The notes: generated by a model not told the origin, from the sequence alone. DNA of 40,079 nucleotides from JBJELF01 sp051879015 (GCA_051879015.1 JBJELF010000120.1:1-40079); one strand, 5' to 3'. Shown: positions 1 through 8,003, counted from the first letter of the stretch. Translations and numbers: made by a program.

Positions 1-49
1 CGCCGCCCTGTCACGGCGGAGGTCAAGGGTTCGAGCCCCTTTCGGGTCG
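1..49 (+). tRNA. tRNA-Asp (GTC), 3' part
   Basis: This is the 3' part of a tRNA cut by the window edge. The anticodon arm is CCGCC-CTGTCAC-GGCGG with anticodon GTC at 10-12. The T arm is AAGGG-TTCGAGC-CCCTT, followed by the acceptor strand TCGGGTC and discriminator G at 49, the expected base for aspartate tRNAs. No CCA is encoded. Confidence 0.93.
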
Positions 50-82
50 CTTGTGTGAAGCGACACAAATTGCTTTGCATAT

Positions 83-155
<73 letters not shown>

Positions 156-159
156 TTAT

Positions 160-230
160 GCGGGTGTAGTTCAATGGTAGAACACCAGCCTTCCAAGCTG
201 GATACGTGGGTTCGATTCCCATCACCCGCT
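160..230 (+). tRNA. tRNA-Gly (TCC)
   Basis: This is a 71-nt cloverleaf with acceptor GCGGGTG/CACCCGC, discriminator T and anticodon arm CCAGC-CTTCCAA-GCTGG (anticodon TCC). The T stem is GTGGG/CCCAT. It starts four bases after tRNA-Phe, and CCA is not encoded. Confidence 0.97.
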
Positions 231-241
231 TTTATAAATAT

Positions 242-313
242 GCGCGAGTGGCTCAGTGGTGGAGTATCGCCTTGCCAAGGCGAGGGTCGCGGGTTCGAAT
301 CCCGTCTCGCGCT
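242..313 (+). tRNA. tRNA-Gly (GCC)
   Basis: This is a 72-nt cloverleaf with acceptor GCGCGAG/CTCGCGC, discriminator T and anticodon arm TCGCC-TTGCCAA-GGCGA (anticodon GCC). The T stem is GCGGG/CCCGT. It is the last tRNA of the cluster and the second glycine isoacceptor in a row. Confidence 0.97.
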
Positions 314-322
314 TCCTTTTAT

Positions 323-356
323 CTCCAATTATCAGAAATGACAATTGGAGTTTTTT
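323..356 (+). terminator. Terminator of the tRNA cluster
   Basis: The arms CTCCAATT (323-330) and AATTGGAG (343-350) pair perfectly around a 12-nt loop and are followed by six T residues. It lies 10 bases after the last tRNA. Confidence 0.9.
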
Positions 357-373
357 GTATATAAAATGATATG

Positions 374-447
374 ATGATACCAGGGTCAAAAGGTTATATA
401 TTTCATGCCTGCATAAAAATATATAACTTTGGAACCCACCAAAACAT
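374..447. repeat. Dispersed palindromic repeat, copy A (long-loop form)
   Basis: The outer part starts ATGATACCAGGGTCAAAAGG and ends TTTGGAACCCACCAAAACAT, an imperfect inverted repeat shared with the copies at 1021, 12241 and 23647. An extra internal stem, GTTATATAT (393-401) with ATATATAAC (419-427), lengthens the hairpin. It lies between the tRNA terminator and the HD-domain gene. Confidence 0.6.
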
Positions 448-468
448 GAGAAAGTAACTCCAATAGGG

Positions 469-502
469 CGGATTTCGAAATCACAAAGTGCGGAGAAATC
501 CG
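469..502 (+). other. Hairpin upstream of the HD-domain gene
   Basis: CGGATTTC (469-476) pairs perfectly with GAAATCCG (495-502). A second, competing palindrome GATTTCGAAATC lies at 471-482. The right half resembles the GCGGAACAATCCGC hairpin in repeat copy D (23658-23673), so it may be part of the same repeat family. It is 22 bases upstream of the start codon, and its role is unknown. Confidence 0.4.
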
Positions 503-524
503 TGGTATTAGGGGAGAAAAAGAT

Positions 525-1010
525 ATGAAAAAGATAGAACAATTATTAAGACATCCGATATTTTTGAGAGAATTAAAACAAATTGAGAAATTGGAGCAAA
601 ATCGAATTTATTGTGGACATAATTTTACTCATCTGTTGGATGTAGCTCGTATTAGTTGGATTATTGTGTTGGAAAGAGGGTTAAAATTAGAGAGGGAAGT
701 GGTCTATGGAGCTGCTTTCCTTCATGATCTTGGTCGAGGAAAGGAATATTTGGAGGGAATTTCTCATGATAAGGCTAGTGTTGAAATTGCAGAAGCAATT
801 TTGCCAGATTGTGGTTTTTCAAAGGAAGATAGTAGCTTAATTTGTGAAGCAATTGCTGGGCATCGTCATGATGAAACAGAAAAATATTGCAGCTCGTTGC
901 AGCAAGTATTGCGAGAGGCTGATTGGCGCTCAAGAAACTGTTTTCAATGTGAAGCGAGAGAAAGTTGTAAGTGGACAGATGAGAGAAAAAATGATACAAT
1001 ATATTTCTAA
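525..1010 (+). CDS. HD-domain protein (predicted metal-dependent phosphohydrolase)
   Basis: The 161-residue protein carries an HD-type metal site: histidine and aspartate in HNFTHLLDV near residues 32-40, the paired H67-D68 in FLHDLGRG, a further HD in SHDKASVEIA, and H-R-H-D near 112-115. HD proteins of this size usually hydrolyse phosphate esters of nucleotides, but the substrate cannot be told from the sequence. The C terminus has three closely spaced cysteines (CFQCEARESC), possibly a small extra metal site. The ATG at 525 follows a GGGGAGAAAAAG ribosome binding site. The gene stands alone between two repeat copies. Confidence 0.8.
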   Translation: MKKIEQLLRHPIFLRELKQIEKLEQNRIYCGHNFTHLLDVARISWIIVLERGLKLEREVVYGAAFLHDLGRGKEYLEGISHDKASVEIAEAILPDCGFSKEDSSLICEAIAGHRHDETEKYCSSLQQVLREADWRSRNCFQCEARESCKWTDERKNDTIYF

Positions 1011-1020
1011 CATAGCATTG

Positions 1021-1070
1021 TATCAAGGTGTCAAGAGGTCAAAATATCTTTTGACCTCAATATCATAATA
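1021..1070. repeat. Dispersed palindromic repeat, copy B
   Basis: TATCAAGGTGTCAA is followed by GAGGTCAAAA (1035-1044), a TATC loop and TTTTGACCTC (1049-1058), a perfect 10-bp stem, then AATATCAT. It shares the TATCA(A)-GG-CAAAA / TTTTG-CC-A-ATCAT layout with the other copies. Standing 11 bases after the HD gene stop it could also act as a terminator of that gene, although the T run is part of the stem. Confidence 0.65.
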
Positions 1071-1095
1071 TGAAAAGTTAAGAGGACGGAATTAC

Positions 1096-1857
1096 ATGGA
1101 AAAGAATGAAACAAAGATAGAAAATAAAAAGGATAATAGAAATCCACTGATTAGCTGCAGTCAGGCTGCTCTTGGTTATGAGGGGCAGGCAGTGATTACA
1201 AATTTGAATTTTAGTGTTTATTCAGCAGATTATATCTGTGTGGTAGGCGAAAATGGTTCCGGTAAGAGTACATTGATTAAGAGCATCTTGGGATTGATTA
1301 AACCTTTAAAAGGAGAAATTCGTCTGGATAGTTCGCTGAAAGCGGGAAGTATCGGCTATTTGCCGCAGCAATCTCAGAAACAGAAGGATTTTCCTGCTAC
1401 AGTCTGGGAAGTTGTTATGTCAGGATTTCTGAGTGAATGTGGTCGCCGTCCTTTCTATACTAGACAAGAAAAGGCTCTTGCATTGGAAAATATGGAGAAG
1501 ATGAATGTGCTGAATTTGAAGAAGCGTTGTTACCGAGACTTATCAGGAGGACAGCAGCAGCGTGTCCTTTTAGCGAGAGCGCTTTGTGCGGCGTATCGTG
1601 TGCTGATATTAGATGAACCGGTCACTGGTTTGGATCCAAATGCGACGGCAGAATTGTATCGCACTTTGGAATATTTAAATCAGAAAGAGCAAATTGCAAT
1701 TGTAATGGTGACTCATGATTTAAATAATGCTCTCAATTGTGCGCAGAAAATTTTACACATTGGAAATGATGCCAATTTTTTTGGTACAGTGAAAGAATAT
1801 ACCCAATCCAGAGAGCAAGGAAACTTTTTCACTGCAGCGGGAGGTGAGACGAAATGA
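1096..1857 (+). CDS. znuC: Zinc/manganese-type ABC transporter, ATP-binding protein
   Basis: The 253-residue ATPase has all nucleotide-binding motifs: Walker A GENGSGKST near residue 53, Q-loop in YLPQQSQK, signature LSGGQQQRVLLARAL, Walker B VLILDEP and the switch histidine in VTHDL. The layout and the partner permease place it in the ZnuC/MntB family that powers uptake of zinc or manganese. Which metal is carried cannot be read from the ATPase. It overlaps the permease gene by four bases (ATGA), so the two are translationally coupled. No substrate-binding lipoprotein gene is nearby. The symbol is used in the family sense. Confidence 0.85.
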   Translation: MEKNETKIENKKDNRNPLISCSQAALGYEGQAVITNLNFSVYSADYICVVGENGSGKSTLIKSILGLIKPLKGEIRLDSSLKAGSIGYLPQQSQKQKDFPATVWEVVMSGFLSECGRRPFYTRQEKALALENMEKMNVLNLKKRCYRDLSGGQQQRVLLARALCAAYRVLILDEPVTGLDPNATAELYRTLEYLNQKEQIAIVMVTHDLNNALNCAQKILHIGNDANFFGTVKEYTQSREQGNFFTAAGGETK

Positions 1858-2693
1858 GTATCATAGCAGAAATGTTATCCTATCCTTTTTTAGTACGAGC
1901 CTTTGTAACTGGGATTTTGGTCTCTCTTTGTTCTGCATTATTGGGAGTCAGCTTGGTCCTGAAACGTTACTCTATGATTGGAGATGGACTGTCTCATGTG
2001 TCCTTTGGAGCACTTTCGGTGGCAATGGCTATGGGAATTGCACCATTAAAATTATCGCTGCCAGTGGTCATCATTGCAGCCTTCTTTTTGCTGAGAATTA
2101 CAGATAATGCTAAGATTAAGAGTGATGCTGCTATTGCTGTATTGTCAGCATCCGCTTTGGCAATCGGTATCATTGTTACATCTTTGACAACAGGATTAAA
2201 CACGGATGTGGTCAGTTACATGTTTGGAAGTATTTTGGCAATTGAGCAGGAAGATATGATTATCAGTATTATGCTTTCCGTGATAGTGATTTTTTTATTC
2301 CTGTTTTGCTATCATAAAATCTTTGCTGTGACTTTTGATGAGGAGTTTGCCAAGGCTACGGGTGTAAAAGTTTCTTTATATAATACTTTGATTGCGGTCT
2401 TGACTGCCGTAACCATTGTGATTGGCATGAGAATGATGGGCTCTATGTTAGTCTCCTGTCTGATTATTTTTCCAGCGTTGTCCTCTATGCGATTGTTTAA
2501 GAGCTTTCGAGGCGTTATTATCAGTTCAGGTATCTTGTCCGTCATTTGTTTTTGTGTGGGGTTGATTGCATCTTATACTTGCAACACACCACCGGGAGCA
2601 AGTATTGTTGTAGTTAATTTAATTGTGTTCTTAGTGTTTGCCACTATACAGTATGTTAAGGAGAATATGTTAAAGTTTAGCATACATTCGTAA
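1854..2693 (+). CDS. znuB: Zinc/manganese-type ABC transporter, permease
   Basis: This is a 279-residue integral membrane protein with about eight hydrophobic helices. Family features include LLGVSLVLKRYSMIGDGLSHVSFGA near residues 26-50 and the late segment MRMMGSMLVSCLIIFPA. These are typical of ABC-3 permeases (ZnuB, MntC, TroC), which form the membrane channel for zinc or manganese. Its start overlaps the stop of the ATPase gene by four bases. The missing solute-binding protein must be encoded elsewhere if this is a working importer. Confidence 0.85.
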   Translation: MSIIAEMLSYPFLVRAFVTGILVSLCSALLGVSLVLKRYSMIGDGLSHVSFGALSVAMAMGIAPLKLSLPVVIIAAFFLLRITDNAKIKSDAAIAVLSASALAIGIIVTSLTTGLNTDVVSYMFGSILAIEQEDMIISIMLSVIVIFLFLFCYHKIFAVTFDEEFAKATGVKVSLYNTLIAVLTAVTIVIGMRMMGSMLVSCLIIFPALSSMRLFKSFRGVIISSGILSVICFCVGLIASYTCNTPPGASIVVVNLIVFLVFATIQYVKENMLKFSIHS

Positions 2694-2723
2694 ATTAGAA
2701 AAAGATATGTAAAGGAGTAAAAA

Positions 2724-3104
2724 ATGAGAAAAATTAGTACAAATCAGGCGCCAGCAGCGATTGGACCATATTCACAGGGAATGATTGCAGGAAATTTTGT
2801 GTATACCTCTGGTCAGATTCCAGCAGATCCACAGACAGGAGCTATTATCGGCGAGAATATTGTGGAGCAGGCAGAGCAAGTTATGAAGAATTTAGGTGCT
2901 ATTTTGACGGAAGCGGGCATCAGCTATGAGGATGTTATTAAGACTACCTGTTTTTTAGCAGATATGAATGATTTTGCAGCTTTCAATAGTGTATATGAGC
3001 AATATTTTACTGGAAAGCCAGCAAGAAGTTGTGTGGCAGTGAAGACCTTGCCAAAGAATGTGCTCTGTGAGGTAGAGGCCATTGCATATTTGGAAGAGGC
3101 ATAA
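2724..3104 (+). CDS. ridA: RidA family reactive intermediate (imine) deaminase
   Basis: This 126-residue protein matches the YjgF/YER057c/UK114 family over its full length: APAAIGPYSQG at the N terminus, YTSGQIP in the core and the C-terminal block ARSCVAVKTLPKNVLCEVEA, which holds the conserved arginine and glutamate of the active site. RidA proteins hydrolyse the reactive enamine/imine products of PLP-dependent dehydratases. A clear ribosome binding site, AAAGGAG, precedes the ATG. The next gene starts two bases after its stop. Confidence 0.93.
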   Translation: MRKISTNQAPAAIGPYSQGMIAGNFVYTSGQIPADPQTGAIIGENIVEQAEQVMKNLGAILTEAGISYEDVIKTTCFLADMNDFAAFNSVYEQYFTGKPARSCVAVKTLPKNVLCEVEAIAYLEEA

Positions 3105-3106
3105 TT

Positions 3107-3811
3107 ATGTTTACCTTTGAAGGAAGAGTGCGATATAGTGAAGTGGATCAGGAGGGATTTCTGAGACCCACTGCGGTGGTGGATTATCTGCAGGATTGTA
3201 CTTGTTTTCATTCGGAATCATTGGGTATTGGTTGGAGAGAGCTGGGAGTACAGGGGATATCATGGGTATTGACTTTTTGGCAGATTGTTATTGAGGAATA
3301 TCCTCAGTTCAACGAGTGGATATCGATAGGAACGGCGCCCTGGGGCTTTAATCAGATGATGGGTATGCGTAATTTTGCGATTCAAGATGAATTCGGAAAT
3401 TATAAAGTGAAGGCAAATTCCTTATGGGTGTTAATGGATTTAAAGAAGGGTCATCCAATCAAAATTATGAAAGAGTTGGCAGAACAATATCCATGTGAAG
3501 AAAAATTGGAAATGGATTACTGTGACCGAAAGATTCATCTTCCAAAGGAGATGAAAAAGAGAGAACCAATTAAGGTAAAATATACACATATTGACACCAA
3601 TCATCATGTTAACAATGCCGCTTATATGAAAATGGCAATGGAGGTGATTGGAGAAAATATTCGGCCTAGAGAAATTCGAATTGAATATAAGAATCAGGCG
3701 AAGATGGGAAATGTTATATATCCTCGTGTGGGTGAGATGGACGACTTTCAGATAGTCAGTTTGGAAAATGAGCAGGGAAAAGCATATGCAGTGGTTGCAT
3801 TGCGTATGTGA
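3107..3811 (+). CDS. Acyl-ACP thioesterase
   Basis: The 234-residue protein is a double-hotdog acyl-ACP thioesterase. The first hotdog starts with RVRYSEVDQEGFLRPTAVVDYLQD and contains the WVLTFWQIVI segment. The second has HIDTNHHVNNAAYM near residues 162-175, the N-x-H-V-N-N catalytic/acyl-binding motif of the FatA/FatB-like family. It releases free fatty acids from acyl carrier protein, ending chain elongation. The length fits bacterial members (about 240). It starts two bases after ridA, so the two are probably cotranscribed. Confidence 0.87.
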   Translation: MFTFEGRVRYSEVDQEGFLRPTAVVDYLQDCTCFHSESLGIGWRELGVQGISWVLTFWQIVIEEYPQFNEWISIGTAPWGFNQMMGMRNFAIQDEFGNYKVKANSLWVLMDLKKGHPIKIMKELAEQYPCEEKLEMDYCDRKIHLPKEMKKREPIKVKYTHIDTNHHVNNAAYMKMAMEVIGENIRPREIRIEYKNQAKMGNVIYPRVGEMDDFQIVSLENEQGKAYAVVALRM

Positions 3812-3825
3812 AGTTGGAGGTAAAA

Positions 3826-4656
3826 ATGTTAGAGTTAGGGAAAGTACAAACACTTTCTGTAAAAAGAATCAAAGAGTTTGGTGTATATTTAGGAGAGGAA
3901 TCCGAAGAAGCGGCAGTTCTTTTACCAAAGAAACAGGTGCCGGAGGGTACAAAGTTGGGTGATCGGATTTCTGTATTTTTATATAAAGATTCCAGTGACC
4001 GTATGATTGCGACAACAAGAGAACCTATGCTGCAGGTTGGAGAAGTGGCTGTTCTGAAGGTAGCAGAAAAAGGAAAAATAGGTGCTTTTTTGAACTGGGG
4101 ATTAGAGAAGGATCTGTTGCTTCCATTTAAGGAACAGACTTATCCAGTCAAACAGGGAGATGATGTGTTAGTGGCACTTTATCTGGATAAGAGTGATCGC
4201 CTATGTGCTACTATGCGTGTCTACGATTATTTGTCTGCAGCAAGTCCATATAAGGTGGATGATGTGGTGGAAGGTGTAGTATACCAAATTAATCCAGAGA
4301 TGGGAGCTTTTGTGGCGGTGGATAATTGTTACTATGGTATGATTCATAAGAGTGAGATTTTTGATGAACTGAAGTTGGGCAGTAAAGTAAATGCTCGCGT
4401 CAGCAAGGTCAGGGCGGATGGAAAAATGGATTTGGTGTTGCGCGATAAGATTTATTTGCAGATTAATGAAGATGCAGAGTATATCTTGCAGGTCTTGGAC
4501 GAGTTTGACGGCGTGCTGCCTTTCAGTGAGAAGGCAAATCCAGAGGTTATTAAGAGAGAACTTCATATGAGTAAAAATGCTTTCAAGCGTGCCCTAGGTC
4601 ACTTATTAAAAGAGGGAAAAATACAGATAAATGAGAAGTCTGTTAAAAAATTGTGA
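3826..4656 (+). CDS. CvfB/YitL-like S1 RNA-binding protein
   Basis: The protein (276 residues from this start) has three S1-like beta-barrel repeats at about 1-60, 70-135 and 145-210, followed by a C-terminal winged-helix segment ending KRALGHLLKEGKIQINEKSVKKL. This is the layout of CvfB of Staphylococcus and YitL of Bacillus, RNA-binding proteins linked to post-transcriptional control. The ATG at 3826 is preferred because GGAGG lies at 3816-3820, five bases before it. An upstream in-frame GTG at 3808 would overlap the thioesterase stop and lacks a ribosome binding site. It overlaps the next gene by up to four bases. Confidence 0.85.
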   Translation: MLELGKVQTLSVKRIKEFGVYLGEESEEAAVLLPKKQVPEGTKLGDRISVFLYKDSSDRMIATTREPMLQVGEVAVLKVAEKGKIGAFLNWGLEKDLLLPFKEQTYPVKQGDDVLVALYLDKSDRLCATMRVYDYLSAASPYKVDDVVEGVVYQINPEMGAFVAVDNCYYGMIHKSEIFDELKLGSKVNARVSKVRADGKMDLVLRDKIYLQINEDAEYILQVLDEFDGVLPFSEKANPEVIKRELHMSKNAFKRALGHLLKEGKIQINEKSVKKL

Positions 4657-5609
4657 TTGTTATGAAGTGGAGACGAACAGATAAAGTATATTGGATTTTG
4701 TTGGGCTTTCTTTTGGGAGATATTCTGATAAATCTGATTTTATATAGTTTAGTGAAAATGGGCGTGAAGGTTCAAATCCCCATCGCCTTAAATTTATTTT
4801 TGTCAGAATTGATTGCTATACTTCCTGCAGTTTTGTATCTGCTGTGGCAGAAAATCAATCCATGGCGGCTGATTCCCCATAAGAGATTGAAGATGTCCGT
4901 TGTATTTTTGCTGATTGTATTTACATGGCTTTTGATTCCTCTCATTATAGTTGTCAATGCAATCAGTATGTTGTTTGTGGACAATGCAGTAGTTGGAGCA
5001 GTCAGCCAAGTTCTGGAATATCCATGGTATCTAGGGATTATTATGATGGCATTGGTGCCAGCTTTGGTAGAAGAATTTGTCTGCCGAGGTGTTATTTTTC
5101 ATAGTTTGCGATTTAATGGCATTTGGAAAGCCATTTTCATCAGTTCGCTATGCTTTGGAATTATGCATATGAATTTCAATCAGATGTCCTATGCCATTGT
5201 GCTGGGTATGGCACTGGCTTTGGTAGTGGAGGCTACGGACAGTATTTGGGCTTCCGTACTGGTGCACTTTGTATTTAATGCTACTAGTGTATTGTTGAAT
5301 TATATTATGCAGGCTTTCTCATCAGAAGAGATAGAGGTTAGTGCTGCCCTCCTGGAGGAAATCAGTGCTTCTGAGTATTATGCAAGTATGTTCATGGTGA
5401 TTATGTTCTATGCAGGTATTGCACTGGTGACAACTAGCTTAGCTATATTGATATTCTGGCAAATTGCAAAGCTATGTAATCGTGATTGGTGTATGAGATT
5501 GTTGTTTGAGGGTAAGACAGGTCCTTATCCAGAGAAAGAATCAGTGATTAGTCCGTTTTTTGTGTTTGTTTTAGTGGCTGCTTTGGCAGTAATGATCTTA
5601 TTGTTTTAG
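4653..5609 (+). CDS. CPBP family intramembrane metalloprotease
   Basis: This is a 318-residue membrane protein with about eight hydrophobic segments. The CPBP (Abi/Rce1-like) motifs are present: E140-E141-F-V-C-R145 (EExxxR), H172 in IMHMNFNQ, and the HFVFNA motif further on. Members cleave or process substrates within the membrane; the natural substrate here is unknown. The start is uncertain: a GTG at 4653 overlaps the upstream stop and an ATG lies at 4662, neither with a clear ribosome binding site, so translational coupling is likely. The gene is the last of the ridA operon and ends before a strong terminator. Confidence 0.85.
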   Translation: MIVMKWRRTDKVYWILLGFLLGDILINLILYSLVKMGVKVQIPIALNLFLSELIAILPAVLYLLWQKINPWRLIPHKRLKMSVVFLLIVFTWLLIPLIIVVNAISMLFVDNAVVGAVSQVLEYPWYLGIIMMALVPALVEEFVCRGVIFHSLRFNGIWKAIFISSLCFGIMHMNFNQMSYAIVLGMALALVVEATDSIWASVLVHFVFNATSVLLNYIMQAFSSEEIEVSAALLEEISASEYYASMFMVIMFYAGIALVTTSLAILIFWQIAKLCNRDWCMRLLFEGKTGPYPEKESVISPFFVFVLVAALAVMILLF

Positions 5610-5690
5610 CAGCAGTCAGATACAAAAACAAAGCTCAATATAAGTAGTGGATGGAATCCTTTCTATTTAATCATTTCAGGGGCAAAACAA

Positions 5691-5733
5691 AAGGTGATAC
5701 ATTTCGTGCAAGTACAAAATGTATCACCTTTTT
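5691..5733. terminator. Bidirectional terminator between convergent genes
   Basis: AAGGTGATACATTT (5691-5704) pairs perfectly with AAATGTATCACCTT (5717-5730), giving a 14-bp stem. T residues follow on the + strand and A-rich sequence precedes it, so it can end transcription both of the CPBP gene and of the opposing XRE gene. Confidence 0.85.
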
Positions 5734-5795
5734 CAACTAAAATAACGAGGGATAATTAAGAAATTAGGGAAATGAAATCTCGTTGACTTTTTTGT

Positions 5796-6176
5796 CTATC
5801 TGCGGTTTCGAGCTGATTGAATGTAGCAGTGAATCATATGATAACAGATATCAAGCTCCTCTGGACTGCAGGTGGATAGAATTAAATTTAGGCGATCTTT
5901 CTTGGGATACTCTGGAGAACTTTCGCAAATCATGTTGTTGGCGGCGAGTACTTCAGAGGGGCTGAGACCATCTAAGAGATAATCATAGGATAATTGTAGG
6001 TGAATATGAAATTGTTGGAGCATATTTCCGGATACGTTTCGGACTCCACGTTCGATGGAACTCAAATATCCAGGGGAAATGCCCATTTTTTTACTTAAGT
6101 CGGTTTGGGTCATACCTAAGCGGCGGCGCTGGGCGCGGATACGCTGACCGACCGAAAGTGTATTATTAGGTGGCAT
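5796..6176 (-). CDS. XRE family transcriptional regulator
   Basis: The 126-residue protein opens with a helix-turn-helix of the Cro/CI (HTH_3) type: IRAQRRRLGMTQTDLSKKMGISPGYLSSIERGVRNVSG over residues 13-50. The remaining 75 residues are helical and show no recognisable effector domain. The ribosome binding site GGAAGGAG precedes the ATG on the - strand. It is transcribed away from the sugar ATPase gene across a 587-bp region and converges with the CPBP gene. Two direct copies of CTGACTTTT in its upstream region (6196-6204 and 6230-6238) are possible operator half sites. The target genes are unknown. Confidence 0.87.
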   Translation of the reverse strand: MPPNNTLSVGQRIRAQRRRLGMTQTDLSKKMGISPGYLSSIERGVRNVSGNMLQQFHIHLQLSYDYLLDGLSPSEVLAANNMICESSPEYPKKDRLNLILSTCSPEELDICYHMIHCYIQSARNRR

Positions 6177-6763
6177 AAAAATTTCTCCTTCCTATCTGAC
6201 TTTTGTACATGGTAATGTCTGCGAAGCAACTGACTTTTTTATAAAATATTGACCGTAAAATCACACACCTTTACGGTCTGTGATAGTTCGCATAGTGATG
6301 TCATGCTCGCAGAGCATGGTCGTTTACGTGGATAAGTATAAACTATTAATCTCAAAAAATAAAGCAATAAATTATAACATTGAAATACAAAAAGTAGTAG
6401 TTTTGTTATTATTTTCAACATTGATACAACAAGTAAAATATTAGGTAAAATAGACAAGAGTATTGTCTTAAAACAGGGGAATTATTATTAATATTAAGTA
6501 AAAAATGCTACTTTTTCGTATTCTGAATATGATAAAACAGGAAAATTTTACAAAAAATTGACACTATTTCACAAAAGAGAATTAAAAAAAGAAAAAATCA
6601 GAATGAGGTTTAGGTAAATTAAACAAAAGCGTTGATACCGATTTGTTTAATTATCATATGGTGTTTTTGGAAAAAACAGTGTATTATATAGGACAGATGA
6701 CAGGACGCGGGGGCGGCTAGAATCTATATATTTCAATCACAAGATTTAGGAGGAAATGTAATT
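6177..6763. promoter_or_regulatory. Divergent intergenic region with several inverted repeats
   Basis: No gene is seen in these 587 bases. They hold GACCGTAAA/TTTACGGTC (6251-6259 and 6270-6278), CATGCTC/GAGCATG (6302-6308 and 6312-6318), and AATTAAACAAA/TTTGTTTAATT (6617-6627 and 6642-6652, 14-base spacer). The spacer of the last repeat contains CAAAAGCGTTGATA (6624-6637), matching 11 of 14 positions of the cre consensus TGWAANCGNTNWCA. A TTGACA at 6558-6563 and a TATTAT at 6682-6687 are possible promoter parts, but no well-spaced pair is obvious. The region probably controls the strongly translated ATPase gene downstream. Confidence 0.5.
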
Positions 6764-7864
6764 ATGGCAAGTTTATCTTTAAAGAATATTTGGAAAATTT
6801 ATCCAAATGGATTTGTTGGTGTTAAGGATTTCAATCTTGAAATTGCAGATAAGGAGTTTATCATCTTCGTAGGACCATCTGGTTGTGGTAAGTCTACTAC
6901 CCTTCGTATGGTTGCTGGTTTGGAAGAAATTTCTAAAGGTGAATTATATATTGGCGGTAAGTTGATGAACGATGTAGAGCCTAAGGATAGAGATATCGCG
7001 ATGGTATTCCAGAACTACGCTTTGTATCCTCATATGTCTGTATATGATAACATGGCATTTGGTTTGAAGTTAAGAAAGGTTCCAAAGAACGAAATCGATA
7101 AGGCAGTTCAGGAAGCAGCTAAGATTCTTGATATTGCTCATTTGTTAGACCGTAAGCCAAAGGCTCTTTCCGGTGGTCAGAGACAGCGTGTTGCTATGGG
7201 TCGTGCAATCGTTCGTAATCCAAAGGTATTCTTGATGGACGAGCCTTTGTCCAACTTGGATGCAAAACTTCGTGTACAGATGCGTATTGAGATTTCTAAG
7301 TTGCATCAGAGACTTCAGACAACCATCATCTACGTAACTCATGACCAGACAGAGGCTATGACACTTGGTACCAGAATCGTAGTTTTGAAGGATGGTTTGA
7401 TTCAGCAGGTTGATACTCCTCAGAACCTTTACAATAAGCCAGATAACAAGTTCGTTGCTGGATTCATCGGATCTCCTCAGATGAACTTGATCGACGCTAA
7501 GGTTGTTAAGGTTGGCAAGGATACCAAGATTCAGTTTGCTGACAACGAAATTACTGTTCCAGCTGAGAAGGCTGATGCATTGAAGAACTATATTGATAAG
7601 GAAGTTGTATTTGGTATTCGTCCAGAAGATATCCATGATGGTGATATGAGCAAGTATCAGGGTGCTACCATTACCGCTACTATCCGTGTATACGAAATGT
7701 TGGGTGCTGAAGTATTCTTGTACTTCGATCAGAATGATACCAGCTTCACAGCAAGAGTAAATCCTCGTACAGCTGCTAGACCTGGCGATACTGTTACATT
7801 GGGTATGGATTTGACAAAGATTCATGTATTCGACAAAGAGACCGAGAAGGCTATTATGCACTAA
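6764..7864 (+). CDS. msmK: MsmK/UgpC-type sugar ABC transporter ATPase (orphan)
   Basis: The 366-residue ATPase belongs to the carbohydrate uptake (CUT1) group: Walker A GPSGCGKST near 37-45, Q-loop MVFQNYALYPHMSVYDN, signature LSGGQRQRVAMGRA, Walker B VFLMDEPLSNLDAK, switch VTHDQTEA, and a C-terminal TOBE-type regulatory domain from about residue 235. In Gram-positive bacteria one such ATPase often energises many sugar importers that lack their own. The absence of permease or binding-protein genes here fits that shared role. Its codon use favours C-ending and other translationally preferred codons more than its neighbours, and AGGAGG precedes the start, so expression is probably high. It is monocistronic, ending at 7885-7922. 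Confidence 0.9.
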   Translation: MASLSLKNIWKIYPNGFVGVKDFNLEIADKEFIIFVGPSGCGKSTTLRMVAGLEEISKGELYIGGKLMNDVEPKDRDIAMVFQNYALYPHMSVYDNMAFGLKLRKVPKNEIDKAVQEAAKILDIAHLLDRKPKALSGGQRQRVAMGRAIVRNPKVFLMDEPLSNLDAKLRVQMRIEISKLHQRLQTTIIYVTHDQTEAMTLGTRIVVLKDGLIQQVDTPQNLYNKPDNKFVAGFIGSPQMNLIDAKVVKVGKDTKIQFADNEITVPAEKADALKNYIDKEVVFGIRPEDIHDGDMSKYQGATITATIRVYEMLGAEVFLYFDQNDTSFTARVNPRTAARPGDTVTLGMDLTKIHVFDKETEKAIMH

Positions 7865-7884
7865 TTCTTTTTGAGCGATGTTAT

Positions 7885-7922
7885 AAAAGAGAATCGGGAT
7901 TTTCCCCGATTCTCTTTTTTTT
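7885..7922 (+). terminator. Terminator of the sugar ATPase gene
   Basis: AAAAGAGAATCGGG (7885-7898) pairs with CCCGATTCTCTTTT (7905-7918), a perfect 14-bp stem with a 6-base loop. The T run continues after it. Confidence 0.93.
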
Positions 7923-8003
7923 CATTTGTTATAGAAATTTATCAAAATACTCTTTCCTTTTTCACAATTTTGGGGTAAAATAAAACAAGATATATGTAGG
8001 AAG

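Noticed and set aside
5783..5965. A 60-codon open frame on the + strand over the XRE gene
   Set aside because: It overlaps the XRE gene antisense, and its product has no recognisable fold.
6239..6457. A 72-codon open frame on the - strand in the divergent region
   Set aside because: It covers palindromes, lacks a ribosome binding site and encodes a cysteine- and leucine-rich sequence typical of AT-rich noncoding DNA.
7145..7861. A 238-codon open frame opposite the sugar ATPase gene
   Set aside because: It is antisense to a highly conserved ATPase with clear motifs; the encoded sequence has no recognisable domain and no ribosome binding site.
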